Shown piece after piece: positions 8,012 through 14,571 of a DNA stretch of 20,142 nt. The stretch covers positions 1 to 20,142 of the forward strand of contig CAMPVQ010000010.1 of NCBI GenBank assembly GCA_946997535.1, given 5' to 3'. Source of the DNA: an uncultured Candidatus Saccharibacteria bacterium (GTDB lineage Bacteria; Patescibacteriota; Saccharimonadia; Saccharimonadales; Saccharimonadaceae). Position 1 is the stretch's first letter. Each line of letters opens with the position of its first letter. Under the pieces are notes generated by a model. The model was not told where the DNA came from and ran no database searches. It saw only the letters and a program-made list of their open reading frames with translations. Made by a program: the position numbers and the translations under genes.

Positions 8012-8040
8012 AGTATAACACAAGCACAATGTCGTGGCAA
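8012..8040 (-). promoter_or_regulatory. Promoter of the 689-aa surface protein gene
   Basis: On the minus strand TTGCCA (8040-8035), a 17-bp spacer ending in TGT, and TATACT (8017-8012): near-consensus with an extended -10. The predicted leader is about 55 nt and ends in a strong AAGGAGG ribosome site. Confidence 0.7.
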
Positions 8041-8159
8041 CTAGACGCGATGCCCTCATATGGCTTTGGCGATAGTATGGAACGGGCACTACCATCACCT
8101 GCTGTATCTACGGCAAACTATTATATCTTTATGCCAATTTAGACTGACAATACCCACCC

Positions 8160-8193
8160 GAAAACAAGGGTGCCCAGCAGTTTCCTGCTGGGC
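8160..8193 (-). terminator. Probable terminator of the 106-aa/747-aa operon
   Basis: A perfect 9-bp stem GCCCAGCAG / CTGCTGGGC with a 4-nt loop. On the minus strand it is followed by ACCCTTGTTTTC, a weak T-tract, so termination strength is uncertain. Confidence 0.55.
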
Positions 8194-8252
8194 GTATGAT
8201 AGAAAGATTTCCGTGACGGGACCAGACTTGCCGGCCGGTATCACGGGGTGAG

Positions 8253-10496
8253 CTACTTATTCATTACTAGGTATGAGTAAAAGCTCACTGGCTTTTCGTT
8301 CTTTGCCTGACGCGCGGCATTGAACTGGTTAAACGCCTCAACACGCTGCTTGAGGTCATCTAGACTCTGCGCTTGCTCGGTCTCAGCAGCATGCTTGCCG
8401 TTCGCGGCGTGATCATGACTCTGGTCATACTCAGCCGCCGCCATCTGGAAGACCATCTTCCGACCTTCTGGAGTCAACCGTACTGGTAACTGATTACCAT
8501 TCTCGTCAGTACGTGTGTCAAGCAACCCATAAAGGTCGCCAAACTGCTGCTGCATGTCCTCGTTAGACACTGCATGGCCACTCTCCACACCCTGCTGGAA
8601 GCGCCAATCATTGATACTATGCTGGAAACTATCAATACTATCAAACGCACTATCAAACACTGCCTGCTCGCGCTCCATCTTCTGGTCAAGCTCGTTATAA
8701 GCAGCTTCATGGTTAACCGCAAACTCCTGCGTTTCAGTGTTGTCGGCAGCATTGTCGGCGCCGGACTCAGCGCGGCGCGGCTCACGGTCATTGCCACCGC
8801 TCATGTACCAGCGTGCAAGCTTTGGATCAACCTTGCTCCAATCCATCTTATTGGCTCCTTGAGCGCAAAGCAAAGAATCCATATCCTTTCGCGTACTCTC
8901 AACAAACTGCGTGGCATCCTCCTTAAAGCGCTTCATGTCATCGTCGCTTAACTCTACGCCGGCCTCCTTTAGCTCAGCCAAGGCGTCAGCCTCATTTAGC
9001 TTGCCATCCTTATCGGTATTATTGCGAAACACAGAATCCATTCGATCTAGCCGCTGATATGCTTCATGCTGAGGGTTCTTCGGATCAGCCACTTCAGCTC
9101 GCCCCAATTCACGCAATTGCTTTGTTAGGTCAGCGCGCTGATTTCGCTCAATGTTATGACGAAGTCGCTCAGCCATGCTGCTAATCTGCTCCTGTGTTAG
9201 CATAGCGTCCGCGACTTTTTCGCCCGCCATGGCTCGATTAATTAACGAGCGATTATATGAGTCAATGAGACCATTAAATTGCGCCTCAGTAATATTACCC
9301 GCCTCAATTGCTTTATTAATTGGATCTAGGTCGCCAGATTGCGTTTCTTTCTCGGCCTCTGGCTTATTGCCACCTGCTTCAGGCTGGGCAGATTGCTCAG
9401 CATTGTTTGGCGTTTCAGTTGCTGATTCGCCGCCACCGTTACCAGAGTTACCCCAAACATCCGGCGCACCATTAGCAATTGGCTTAAAGTTCTGCTGGTG
9501 ATTTGCATTTTGACGAGCATAGCTCATCTCCTTTATCATGGCGTTATACATAATACGCTGCAAATCTTCAGACGATAGCCGCAACTGGTCAACATCTAAA
9601 CCCTTACTGGCGTAACCTGTCACCATTTGATTGTAAGCCTCGATTACTTGACTAGCGCTAGTGACGTCATAAGTGGTAACTGCTGTCATGATCATCTCAT
9701 GGGCACCACGCAGCTGTTCCATACCAGCCTTGCGTTCCTCTGGAGACAATGGAGTGTCATTTTCTTTGGTCGACTCCGACTCGGCATCATTACCAGCCTC
9801 GTTTTCCTTAGCGGAACTTTCGGCGTCATTATCAGCATTCTCCGCTTTGGAAGCCTCAGACTCAGTAGCTTCTGGCTTGAATTCTGGTTCAGCATCAAAA
9901 TCCACATGTGGAATATCGTCTTCCGGCTGGAGCTTCAAGTCAGGCACCTTAAGATCTGGTACCTTAAAGCGACTTGGTTTATCGCCCGCTACACTAGTAT
10001 CATCTGCGGTTGGCTCAACGTCCTTGACGTCCTTGACGTCATTGACATCCTTAACATCATCAGCTTCTTTCGCTTCATTGGCACGTTCCATTGACTTGGC
10101 TATGCCCTTTGCTTCGTCAAGATCAGCCTCGCCGCGCGCATAACGGCGGAAGAAGTCCTCAACCTCTGGCGGCAGCTTAACCTCCGGCTTGTCGTCAGTT
10201 GTAGCCTCACTCTGCTCCTTGGATTCAGATTTTTTGTTAAAACGGCGGTCGCACCAGCTGGAGACACGGTCTTTTACATACCGCGCTGGGCGCGCCATCT
10301 TCTCGCCGATAGCATGCATGGTGTTGTGTATGGCCTTGCCGGTGTTGTGCATAGCATTACCAATAGCCACCTTGGCCATGACAAGCTTGTTTTTTAGAGA
10401 ATTCTTTTCTTTGCTCTGTTCTTGCTCTGCATTCATAAACTTCTCCCCTGCACGACGGCGGTCATCGGAGTAATAAGCCTTACCTTCTGGACTCAT
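8253..10496 (-). CDS. Large acidic low-complexity protein, unknown function
   Basis: A 747-aa protein with no signal peptide or membrane segment. A short basic, amphipathic N-terminal part (NKLVMAKVAIGNAMHNTGKAIHNT, about 36-60, KKS/RRF patches to about 90) precedes a long Asp/Glu/Ala-rich region with tandem units (KDVNDVKDVKDV; KVPDLKVPDLK). Three or more predicted helical segments are separated by disordered linkers. One EF-hand-like loop, NTDKDGKLNEAD, is visible near residue 505 in a helix-loop-helix setting. Its ATG overlaps the stop of the 106-aa gene (ATGA), suggesting coupled translation. A second in-frame ATG at 10436 (Met21) has its own AGGGGAG ribosome site and may be the real start. 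I do not recognise a family; the profile suggests a cytoplasmic scaffold. Confidence 0.8.
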   Translation of the reverse strand: MSPEGKAYYSDDRRRAGEKFMNAEQEQSKEKNSLKNKLVMAKVAIGNAMHNTGKAIHNTMHAIGEKMARPARYVKDRVSSWCDRRFNKKSESKEQSEATTDDKPEVKLPPEVEDFFRRYARGEADLDEAKGIAKSMERANEAKEADDVKDVNDVKDVKDVEPTADDTSVAGDKPSRFKVPDLKVPDLKLQPEDDIPHVDFDAEPEFKPEATESEASKAENADNDAESSAKENEAGNDAESESTKENDTPLSPEERKAGMEQLRGAHEMIMTAVTTYDVTSASQVIEAYNQMVTGYASKGLDVDQLRLSSEDLQRIMYNAMIKEMSYARQNANHQQNFKPIANGAPDVWGNSGNGGGESATETPNNAEQSAQPEAGGNKPEAEKETQSGDLDPINKAIEAGNITEAQFNGLIDSYNRSLINRAMAGEKVADAMLTQEQISSMAERLRHNIERNQRADLTKQLRELGRAEVADPKNPQHEAYQRLDRMDSVFRNNTDKDGKLNEADALAELKEAGVELSDDDMKRFKEDATQFVESTRKDMDSLLCAQGANKMDWSKVDPKLARWYMSGGNDREPRRAESGADNAADNTETQEFAVNHEAAYNELDQKMEREQAVFDSAFDSIDSFQHSINDWRFQQGVESGHAVSNEDMQQQFGDLYGLLDTRTDENGNQLPVRLTPEGRKMVFQMAAAEYDQSHDHAANGKHAAETEQAQSLDDLKQRVEAFNQFNAARQAKNEKPVSFYSYLVMNK
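10017..10056 (-). repeat. 9-bp tandem repeats coding for KDV units
   Basis: About four direct 9-bp copies (TCCTTGACG twice, then TCATTGACA and TCCTTAACA on the plus strand) encode the DVKDVNDVKDVKDV stretch of the 747-aa protein. Confidence 0.8.
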
Positions 10497-10813
10497 GCTG
10501 CCACCTTGGCCACACTAGCCTGATAATCTTCTTTAAAGCGCGTCATCGCCCGCGACTGAATAGCGTCAATGTCAATGCCAATTTCTTGGATATAGCCAGC
10601 GATTTCTTCGTCTGAGTCGTGCCCCGACTCAACCATCTGCATCAAGTGCTTCAGCTGGTCGTCGCTAATAGCCTCGTAAATGTCGTTATCTACCATACTG
10701 GCGACCTTAGTTGATATTTCTACCTCTGTTTTCTGCCGCTCTTTATCCGCTAGCCCTGGGTGATATTCCTGTACTAACTGGTGAGCAAAGCGCGCGATTG
10801 TCTCCAAATCCAT
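10493..10813 (-). CDS. Small alpha-helical protein, DUF5663-like
   Basis: A 106-aa, mostly helical, acidic cytoplasmic protein. The middle and end (IYEAISDDQLKHLMQM, then GIDIDAIQSRAMTRFKEDYQ) resemble the DUF5663 pattern found in Patescibacteria, in which an ISDEEL-type helix is followed by an FKxxY tail. This is recognition by eye and not a search result. It is the first gene of an operon with the 747-aa protein, overlapping it by 4 bp. A GGAAG ribosome site precedes the ATG, and TATAAT (10837-10832) lies upstream. The tight coupling suggests the two products work together. No function can be named. Confidence 0.8.
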   Translation of the reverse strand: MDLETIARFAHQLVQEYHPGLADKERQKTEVEISTKVASMVDNDIYEAISDDQLKHLMQMVESGHDSDEEIAGYIQEIGIDIDAIQSRAMTRFKEDYQASVAKVAA

Positions 10814-10884
10814 GCAACTTCCTTTTGATTTATTATAGCTTACGTTTATATTTTAGCAGACTAGGCGCGGCGGCGCAATAGCTA

Positions 10885-10890
10885 TATAAT
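10885..10890 (+). promoter_or_regulatory. -10 box of the 149-aa protease gene (leaderless)
   Basis: TATAAT lies 6 nt before the ATG at 10897, where transcription should start. No ribosome site is present. A -35 is not clear. It is divergent from the 106-aa gene promoter, whose -10 is at 10832-10837. Confidence 0.6.
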
Positions 10891-10896
10891 TGAACT

Positions 10897-11346
10897 ATGA
10901 TAACTGTGGAGCGGCTCGTGCAACAACTGCGTCAAGACTACCCCGACCTCACCTTTACTGCGGGCGAACGGGCGCGCTGGATGGCAAGCGAGCGGCGAAT
11001 TTACTACACCTCGGCCACCGACGAGCTGATGCACGAGCTCGGCCACGCCCTGCTTCACCACAGTAATTATCGCCAAGACGTTGACCTCGTGAAAATCGAA
11101 CGCGCAGCGTGGAATAAGGCTCTGGCGCTCGCACCCCACTACGGCGTGAAGCTCGACCCCTGTCACATCGAACGCATCCTTGACGACTACCGCGAATGGC
11201 TCTACCAGCGGTCACGCTGCCCCGACTGCAGCCAAACGGGCTTACAGTCGCGCACCACGCTAGCCTATCACTGCCTCAACTGTGGCGCCCGCTGGCGCGC
11301 CAACGACGCCCGCGACTGCGCCTTGCGCCGCCGACACATCGAGTAA
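10897..11346 (+). CDS. ImmA/IrrE-like Zn-metallopeptidase with zinc ribbon
   Basis: A 149-aa soluble protein. The N-terminal half is a compact gluzincin-type domain: HELGH at 46-50 supplies two zinc ligands and the catalytic Glu47, and Glu68 in the next helix (KIERAAWNKA) fits as third ligand, as in ImmA/IrrE (DUF955-type) proteases. The C-terminal part has two CxxC pairs, Cys108/Cys111 and Cys126/Cys129, forming a probable zinc ribbon. ImmA relatives cleave repressors of mobile elements or stress regulons; no repressor gene is adjacent, so the target is unknown. The gene stands alone and its ATG follows a TATAAT box by 6 nt without a ribosome site. Basic residues dominate the C-terminus, compatible with nucleic-acid contact. 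Confidence 0.85.
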   Translation: MITVERLVQQLRQDYPDLTFTAGERARWMASERRIYYTSATDELMHELGHALLHHSNYRQDVDLVKIERAAWNKALALAPHYGVKLDPCHIERILDDYREWLYQRSRCPDCSQTGLQSRTTLAYHCLNCGARWRANDARDCALRRRHIE

Positions 11347-11397
11347 AGGCCGCTAGACAAACGCCCCGCCAGCTCAGCCGACGCAGCCAAACAAACC

Positions 11398-11427
11398 CAA
11401 CCAAAAAGCTCCCCATCCAAGGGGAGC
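11398..11427 (-). terminator. Terminator of the KGG-motif gene
   Basis: On the minus strand GCTCCCC, loop TTGGAT, GGGGAGC, then TTTTTGG. It lies 28 nt beyond the KGG gene stop. It faces the protease gene, but the T-tract is only on the minus strand. Confidence 0.85.
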
Positions 11428-11454
11428 AAGTTGAACCCAGAGCGGCCAGTAGCC

Positions 11455-11703
11455 CTAGGCGTTAATAACGACAATTGAGTCTTTACTTTGGTCGTCTACT
11501 GGAATTGCGCGCTTTGCTGGCCCGCGCCGACTAATCCGACCGCCCTTAGCACCTGCTGCGCGAGCGAGTTCTGGGTTGGCGGCAAAACCACCAGTAGTAC
11601 CGTTCTGGCCACCTTTGCGACCAATCCGAGCGTAAAAATCTGCACCATGTAAACGACGATTCGTCTCAGCCGCCTTGCGTGCACCTTCTTTTGTACCTGC
11701 CAT
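11455..11703 (-). CDS. KGG-motif (GsiB/YciG-type) small protein
   Basis: An 82-aa basic hydrophilic protein with KEGARKAAETNRR, RIGRKGGQNG and RAAGAKGGRISRRG, the repeated KGG pattern of stress-induced GsiB/YciG-type proteins. These hydrophilic proteins accumulate under stress in other bacteria and are thought to protect cell components; the role here is inferred. The ATG has a GAAAGGA ribosome site 8 nt upstream. The leader of about 87 nt contains a long hairpin and the promoter a palindrome, so expression is probably regulated. It has its own terminator. Confidence 0.85.
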   Translation of the reverse strand: MAGTKEGARKAAETNRRLHGADFYARIGRKGGQNGTTGGFAANPELARAAGAKGGRISRRGPAKRAIPVDDQSKDSIVVINA

Positions 11704-11727
11704 TTGATAAATCCTTTCGTTAAAATA

Positions 11728-11765
11728 AGGGTTATCGCCCTAGTTGCCTAGGTAGCGATAACCCT
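11728..11765 (-). promoter_or_regulatory. Long hairpin in the KGG gene leader
   Basis: AGGGTTATCG and CGATAACCCT form a perfect 10-bp stem around an inner CCTAG/CTAGG stem. On the minus strand the hairpin is followed by TATTTTAACG and then the GAAAGGA ribosome site. It could be an attenuator, an mRNA stabiliser or a protein-binding site. Confidence 0.7.
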
Positions 11766-11787
11766 CTGCTATCTCACACTTCCCGTG

Positions 11788-11825
11788 TATGCTTATATAT
11801 TAGCATATACTTAATATATTGTCAA
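11788..11825 (-). promoter_or_regulatory. KGG gene promoter with palindrome on the -10
   Basis: On the minus strand a perfect TTGACA (11825-11820), 17-bp spacer, TAATAT (11802-11797). A perfect inverted repeat, TATGCT (11788-11793) and AGCATA (11802-11807), straddles the -10 box and is a plausible operator. Confidence 0.7.
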
Positions 11826-11929
11826 GTAGTTTGCGCTTAATTTTTTAATTTGTCAAATAAAGCCCATAGAGGACAACAGTGGCAACAGATAAACCCACTT
11901 CTAACAGAGGTCACTAAACCATAACGGCA

Positions 11930-11965
11930 CAAAACCAAAACCGCCACCCCATAATGGAGTGGCGG
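11930..11965 (-). terminator. Terminator of the 419-aa surface protein gene
   Basis: On the minus strand CCGCCACTCC, loop ATTAT, GGGGTGGCGG, then TTTTGGTTTTG, 31 nt after the stop codon. Confidence 0.85.
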
Positions 11966-11996
11966 ATAGTATTTGCAAAGTTAGTTGTAGGCTAAA

Positions 11997-13256
11997 CTAG
12001 AACTCGTAGCCGGTGTTAGGTGCACCGTACTTACCATGCTTCTGGTTACCATCTGACTTTTGTTGGTCAGAGCCGGTTGGCTCGGTCGGCTTTAATTCAT
12101 CTGAGTCAGCTGTATTTGGGTTGGCTGGATTAGCTGGATTATCGCCCTGCTTACTTGGATCAGTTTGGTCGGCTTGGTTCGGATTAGCTGGATCAGCTGG
12201 GTTGTCGCCTTGGCCACTTGGATCTGGATTTGGCGCTGGGGCTGGAGCTGGTGTTGTATCTTTAGGCAGCGCATTGCGCACCTTAGCGACCAGTTGCTCA
12301 AAAGTTGAGGTCTTGTCGGCACGGACATCAGCAGCAACCTTGGTTAGCTTCTTACCCTCGGCAAACTTAGCTAAGCTCTCCTTTGCGGCAGCATACGCCT
12401 CGTCAGCCTGTGTTGCAGCCGCACGGTCGGCGCTAAGCTGAGCTTCTGCCTTATTTGCCGCCTCGTTGCTCGTCTGCCACGCCTTGCTAGAAGCTTCTGC
12501 CTTGGCTTTAGCCTCATTCGCGGTCTGCTCGGCAGCTTTTGACTTATTGGCAGAATTATCAGCCTTCGTTTTTGCCTGCTTGTATGTAGCCTCAAGGGTC
12601 TTGATATCTTGATAGTTATCCATCAAACCCATCACTGAAGTCTTTAGGCTGTTTTTAGTATCGTCATCATTTAGCAGATCGCCAAATTTGCTAGCCGCAG
12701 CGCTAAATGACAACTCCTTACTGCTATCACCCAACTCCTTCACGTAATTATCCCAAACTTCGGTCTTGTCGGCCCTCACCTTGTTGTCCTTCTTGATATT
12801 GTTAAGAACACCCTTGAGAGCTTCGCGATTCTCTTTAGGCATATTCTTCTTAAGAGCAGCGTTGAGCGTATCTTCGTACTGCTTCTTGGCTTGTTGCTCA
12901 GTTTTAGCATCATTAACTGCGTTAGCCTTGGCAGCCGTCGCATTCTTGCCTGCTTCATTCTTAGCAGCAGCATCAGTCTGCTGAGTCTGCTTCTTCGCCT
13001 CCGCCTCTTGACGCTTGGTCTGAGCATCTTTGGTAGAAGTCTCCACTTTGGCCGCAGCAGCCTGCGCCTTAGCGTAGGCCTCCTTACCGGTAGCCTCAAT
13101 GGAGTCTAAATCGTCTTTATTTCCTACTACTGGCGTATTGCCGTCCGTAGCCTTTACCAACAGGGACATTGGCAAGATTGCCGTAGTACCCAAAGCTAAT
13201 GTACCCAATGCAACCATGCCGGTTGATACTAGGCGTAGATATTTGCGCTTAGTCAT
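11997..13256 (-). CDS. Secreted helical stalk protein ending in PNTGYEF
   Basis: A 419-aa exported protein. Residues 1-36 are a signal peptide of the MTKRxYL...LALG...LP type shared with two other genes here. Residues about 45-335 are Ala/Lys/Glu/Gln-rich and predicted to be long helix or coiled coil, like fibrous adhesins. Residues about 336-400 are a Pro/Asn/Asp-rich linker with PAPAPAPNPDP and a twofold QGDNPA repeat. The protein ends GAPNTGYEF. PNTG resembles a sortase sorting motif, yet no membrane segment or basic tail follows; the TAG is immediate and a terminator comes 31 nt later. The ribosome site is GAAAGGA, with TATAAT upstream. How it is held at the surface is unknown; sortase-independent retention or an unusual sortase are both possible. 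Confidence 0.85.
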   Translation of the reverse strand: MTKRKYLRLVSTGMVALGTLALGTTAILPMSLLVKATDGNTPVVGNKDDLDSIEATGKEAYAKAQAAAAKVETSTKDAQTKRQEAEAKKQTQQTDAAAKNEAGKNATAAKANAVNDAKTEQQAKKQYEDTLNAALKKNMPKENREALKGVLNNIKKDNKVRADKTEVWDNYVKELGDSSKELSFSAAASKFGDLLNDDDTKNSLKTSVMGLMDNYQDIKTLEATYKQAKTKADNSANKSKAAEQTANEAKAKAEASSKAWQTSNEAANKAEAQLSADRAAATQADEAYAAAKESLAKFAEGKKLTKVAADVRADKTSTFEQLVAKVRNALPKDTTPAPAPAPNPDPSGQGDNPADPANPNQADQTDPSKQGDNPANPANPNTADSDELKPTEPTGSDQQKSDGNQKHGKYGAPNTGYEF

Positions 13257-13285
13257 TTCATCCTTTCTTAATTAAATACCCTTCT

Positions 13286-13315
13286 ATTATAACTTATGGC
13301 TAATTAATTTCACAA
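13286..13315 (-). promoter_or_regulatory. Promoter of the 419-aa surface protein gene
   Basis: On the minus strand TTGTGA (13315-13310), an 18-bp spacer and TATAAT (13291-13286), giving a leader of about 25 nt that includes a GAAAGGA ribosome site. Confidence 0.6.
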
Positions 13316-13424
13316 TACTTTTTGGGATAATTGCCGCCAAATGGTAAGAGCCAGAGCTACTCCATGTAGCCGTGTAGTCGCCAAACAACGCATATATAGG
13401 GTAATTATAAGATTTTGGAGCAAT

Positions 13425-13460
13425 AAAACCAAAACCGTCACCCCCGCATGGGAGTGACGG
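13425..13460 (-). terminator. Terminator of the 257-aa surface protein gene
   Basis: On the minus strand CCGTCACTCCC, loop ATGC, GGGGGTGACGG, then TTTTGGTTTTATT, about 44 nt after the stop codon. The tail matches that of the 419-aa gene terminator. Confidence 0.85.
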
Positions 13461-13504
13461 TCACACCAGCTGCTACTAGTGTAAGTAATTATATTCTAGC
13501 AAAA

Positions 13505-14278
13505 CTAGAATTCGTAACCGGTGTTAGGAGCACCAAACTTGTGGTGATTCTTGCGAGTCTTAGATTCCTTGGTTGACTTAGACTCTTTATTGGTCTTAGT
13601 CTCCTTGTTAGTCTTGACGTCCTTGTTTTCCTTGGTTTCCTTGGTTTCCTTGGATTCCTTGTTAGGCTTAGCTTCATTAGCATTACCGCCAAGATCTTCA
13701 AGCTTAGTCTCAGGAATACCCTTGCCCTTTTCAGCTGCATTTAGCATTGCAACTAGCGCATCAGCACTTGCATTGCTCTTGCGGATTTGCTTGGCTAAGA
13801 GGCTAAAACCTTCCTTCTCGGCGCGCTTAGCTAGAGCTTCCTTCAGTTCAGGTGACTTCAATGCTGCTTTGTATGCAGCCTTGGCATTATCGTATGCAGT
13901 TTTTACTAACTTGGAAGTTGCTAGATCGAACTTAGGGTCAACCTTAGCTACCTTATCATAGTTAGCCTTAGCTGCATCATAGGCGTCCTTCAAATCCTTT
14001 AGGGTTACAGTCTTAAAAGCATTAACCTTAGCAGGAGTCAAACCCAAAAGATTCTCATAACCGCGAAGGGCATCAAGAGCCTTATCGTAATCCTTCTTGG
14101 TCTTGGCTTCATTAACAGCCTTAACGTACTTATCTACGCTAACCTGCTCCTTAGCATTTGGAGTGTGAGCAGCATTAGCGGCGCTAGCTACTGGTAGAAC
14201 AGTAACCAAACCTAGAGCTAAAGTACCGAAAGCTACGACACCTGCAGATACAACGTTTAAGTAATTACGCTTACTCAT
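13505..14278 (-). CDS. Secreted Lys-rich protein ending in PNTGYEF
   Basis: A 257-aa exported protein. The signal peptide (1-34, VASA|ANAA) belongs to the same MSKRNYL family as the 419-aa and 297-aa genes. Residues about 40-185 are Lys/Ala-rich helices with repeated YDxAKAxY patterns. Residues about 200-246 are a strongly cationic, low-complexity run of KETK/KESK/KENK units encoded by 9-bp tandem repeats. The end, KFGAPNTGYEF, is almost identical to that of the 419-aa protein and again stops with no membrane segment. The cationic stretch could bind wall anionic polymers or the host surface (inference). GAAAGGA ribosome site; leader of about 130 nt. Confidence 0.85.
   Translation of the reverse strand: MSKRNYLNVVSAGVVAFGTLALGLVTVLPVASAANAAHTPNAKEQVSVDKYVKAVNEAKTKKDYDKALDALRGYENLLGLTPAKVNAFKTVTLKDLKDAYDAAKANYDKVAKVDPKFDLATSKLVKTAYDNAKAAYKAALKSPELKEALAKRAEKEGFSLLAKQIRKSNASADALVAMLNAAEKGKGIPETKLEDLGGNANEAKPNKESKETKETKENKDVKTNKETKTNKESKSTKESKTRKNHHKFGAPNTGYEF
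13621..13660 (-). repeat. 9-bp tandem repeats coding for Lys-rich units
   Basis: Successive TTTCCTTGG-type 9-bp units on the plus strand encode the KETKETKEN region of the 257-aa protein, a setting prone to length change by slippage. Confidence 0.75.
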
Positions 14279-14397
14279 TTGTTTAATCCTTTCATTAGAT
14301 TAGTTAGTTAACATTTGTGCGCACAATAGAATATTTATTATGCAGCAGCTGGTGTGATGATTGTGCCTGACTGAATGTAATTCATCAAACCCCCATT

Positions 14398-14442
14398 CAT
14401 TACACTTACGTATAGTGTATCCTATTTCCCACTTTTTTGCAA
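14398..14442 (-). promoter_or_regulatory. Promoter of the 257-aa gene with inverted repeat
   Basis: On the minus strand TTGCAA (14442-14437), a 17-bp spacer and TACACT (14419-14414). TACACT (14401-14406) and AGTGTA (14414-14419) form an inverted repeat over the -10. The 17-nt block at 14398-14414 recurs with one mismatch at the DUF916-like gene promoter. Confidence 0.5.
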
Positions 14443-14479
14443 CACTTTTATTAAGCTTATGTAAAAATTACAATGCCAA

Positions 14480-14507
14480 CTTAAAACCCCGCACTATGGC
14501 GGGGTTT
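14480..14507 (-). terminator. Terminator of the DUF916-like/297-aa operon
   Basis: On the minus strand AAACCCCGC, loop CATAGT, GCGGGGTTT, then TAAG, 65 nt after the stop codon of the 297-aa gene. Confidence 0.8.
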
Positions 14508-14571
14508 ACAGAGGTGGCCAGCCGACGCGTTACTGACCGGTCAGCCGAGTGTACTTTATATTATAGTGAAT

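Larger units (their letters stand above)
7951..8252. other. Intergenic stretch upstream of the 689-aa gene
   Basis: About 300 bp holding the promoter and leader of the 689-aa gene and the terminator-like hairpin of the 747-aa gene. A second inverted repeat (CCGTGA 8211-8216 / TCACGG 8241-8246, 24-nt loop with CCGGCCGG inside) lies closer to the 747-aa stop codon. No further gene is supported. Confidence 0.5.

Noticed and set aside
8211..8246. Second terminator or riboswitch after the 747-aa gene
   Set aside because: CCGTGA/TCACGG has a 24-nt loop and only a broken T-tract; it lies downstream of a gene and not in a leader.
8060..8251. A 63-codon plus-strand frame in the gap before the 747-aa gene end
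   Set aside because: It spans the promoter of the 689-aa gene and a terminator hairpin, lacks a ribosome site and does not look like protein.
9627..10143. Long plus-strand open frames opposite the 747-aa gene
   Set aside because: They are antisense shadows of a compositionally biased real gene, have no ribosome site and read as repetitive Ser/Leu.
11900..11999. Stop-codon readthrough that would add a hydrophobic tail to the 419-aa PNTGYEF protein
   Set aside because: The frame after TAG is hydrophobic for about 30 codons, but it runs through the terminator, has no basic end, and the 257-aa twin hits a second TAG after two codons.
12013..12441. A 142-codon plus-strand frame opposite the 419-aa gene
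   Set aside because: It is antisense to the Pro/Ala-rich region, is low-complexity Gly/Leu/Ser, and has no start signals.
13621..13660. CRISPR array in the repeated DNA of the surface genes
   Set aside because: The repeats are 9-bp, in frame, coding and contiguous, with no spacers; no cas gene is present.
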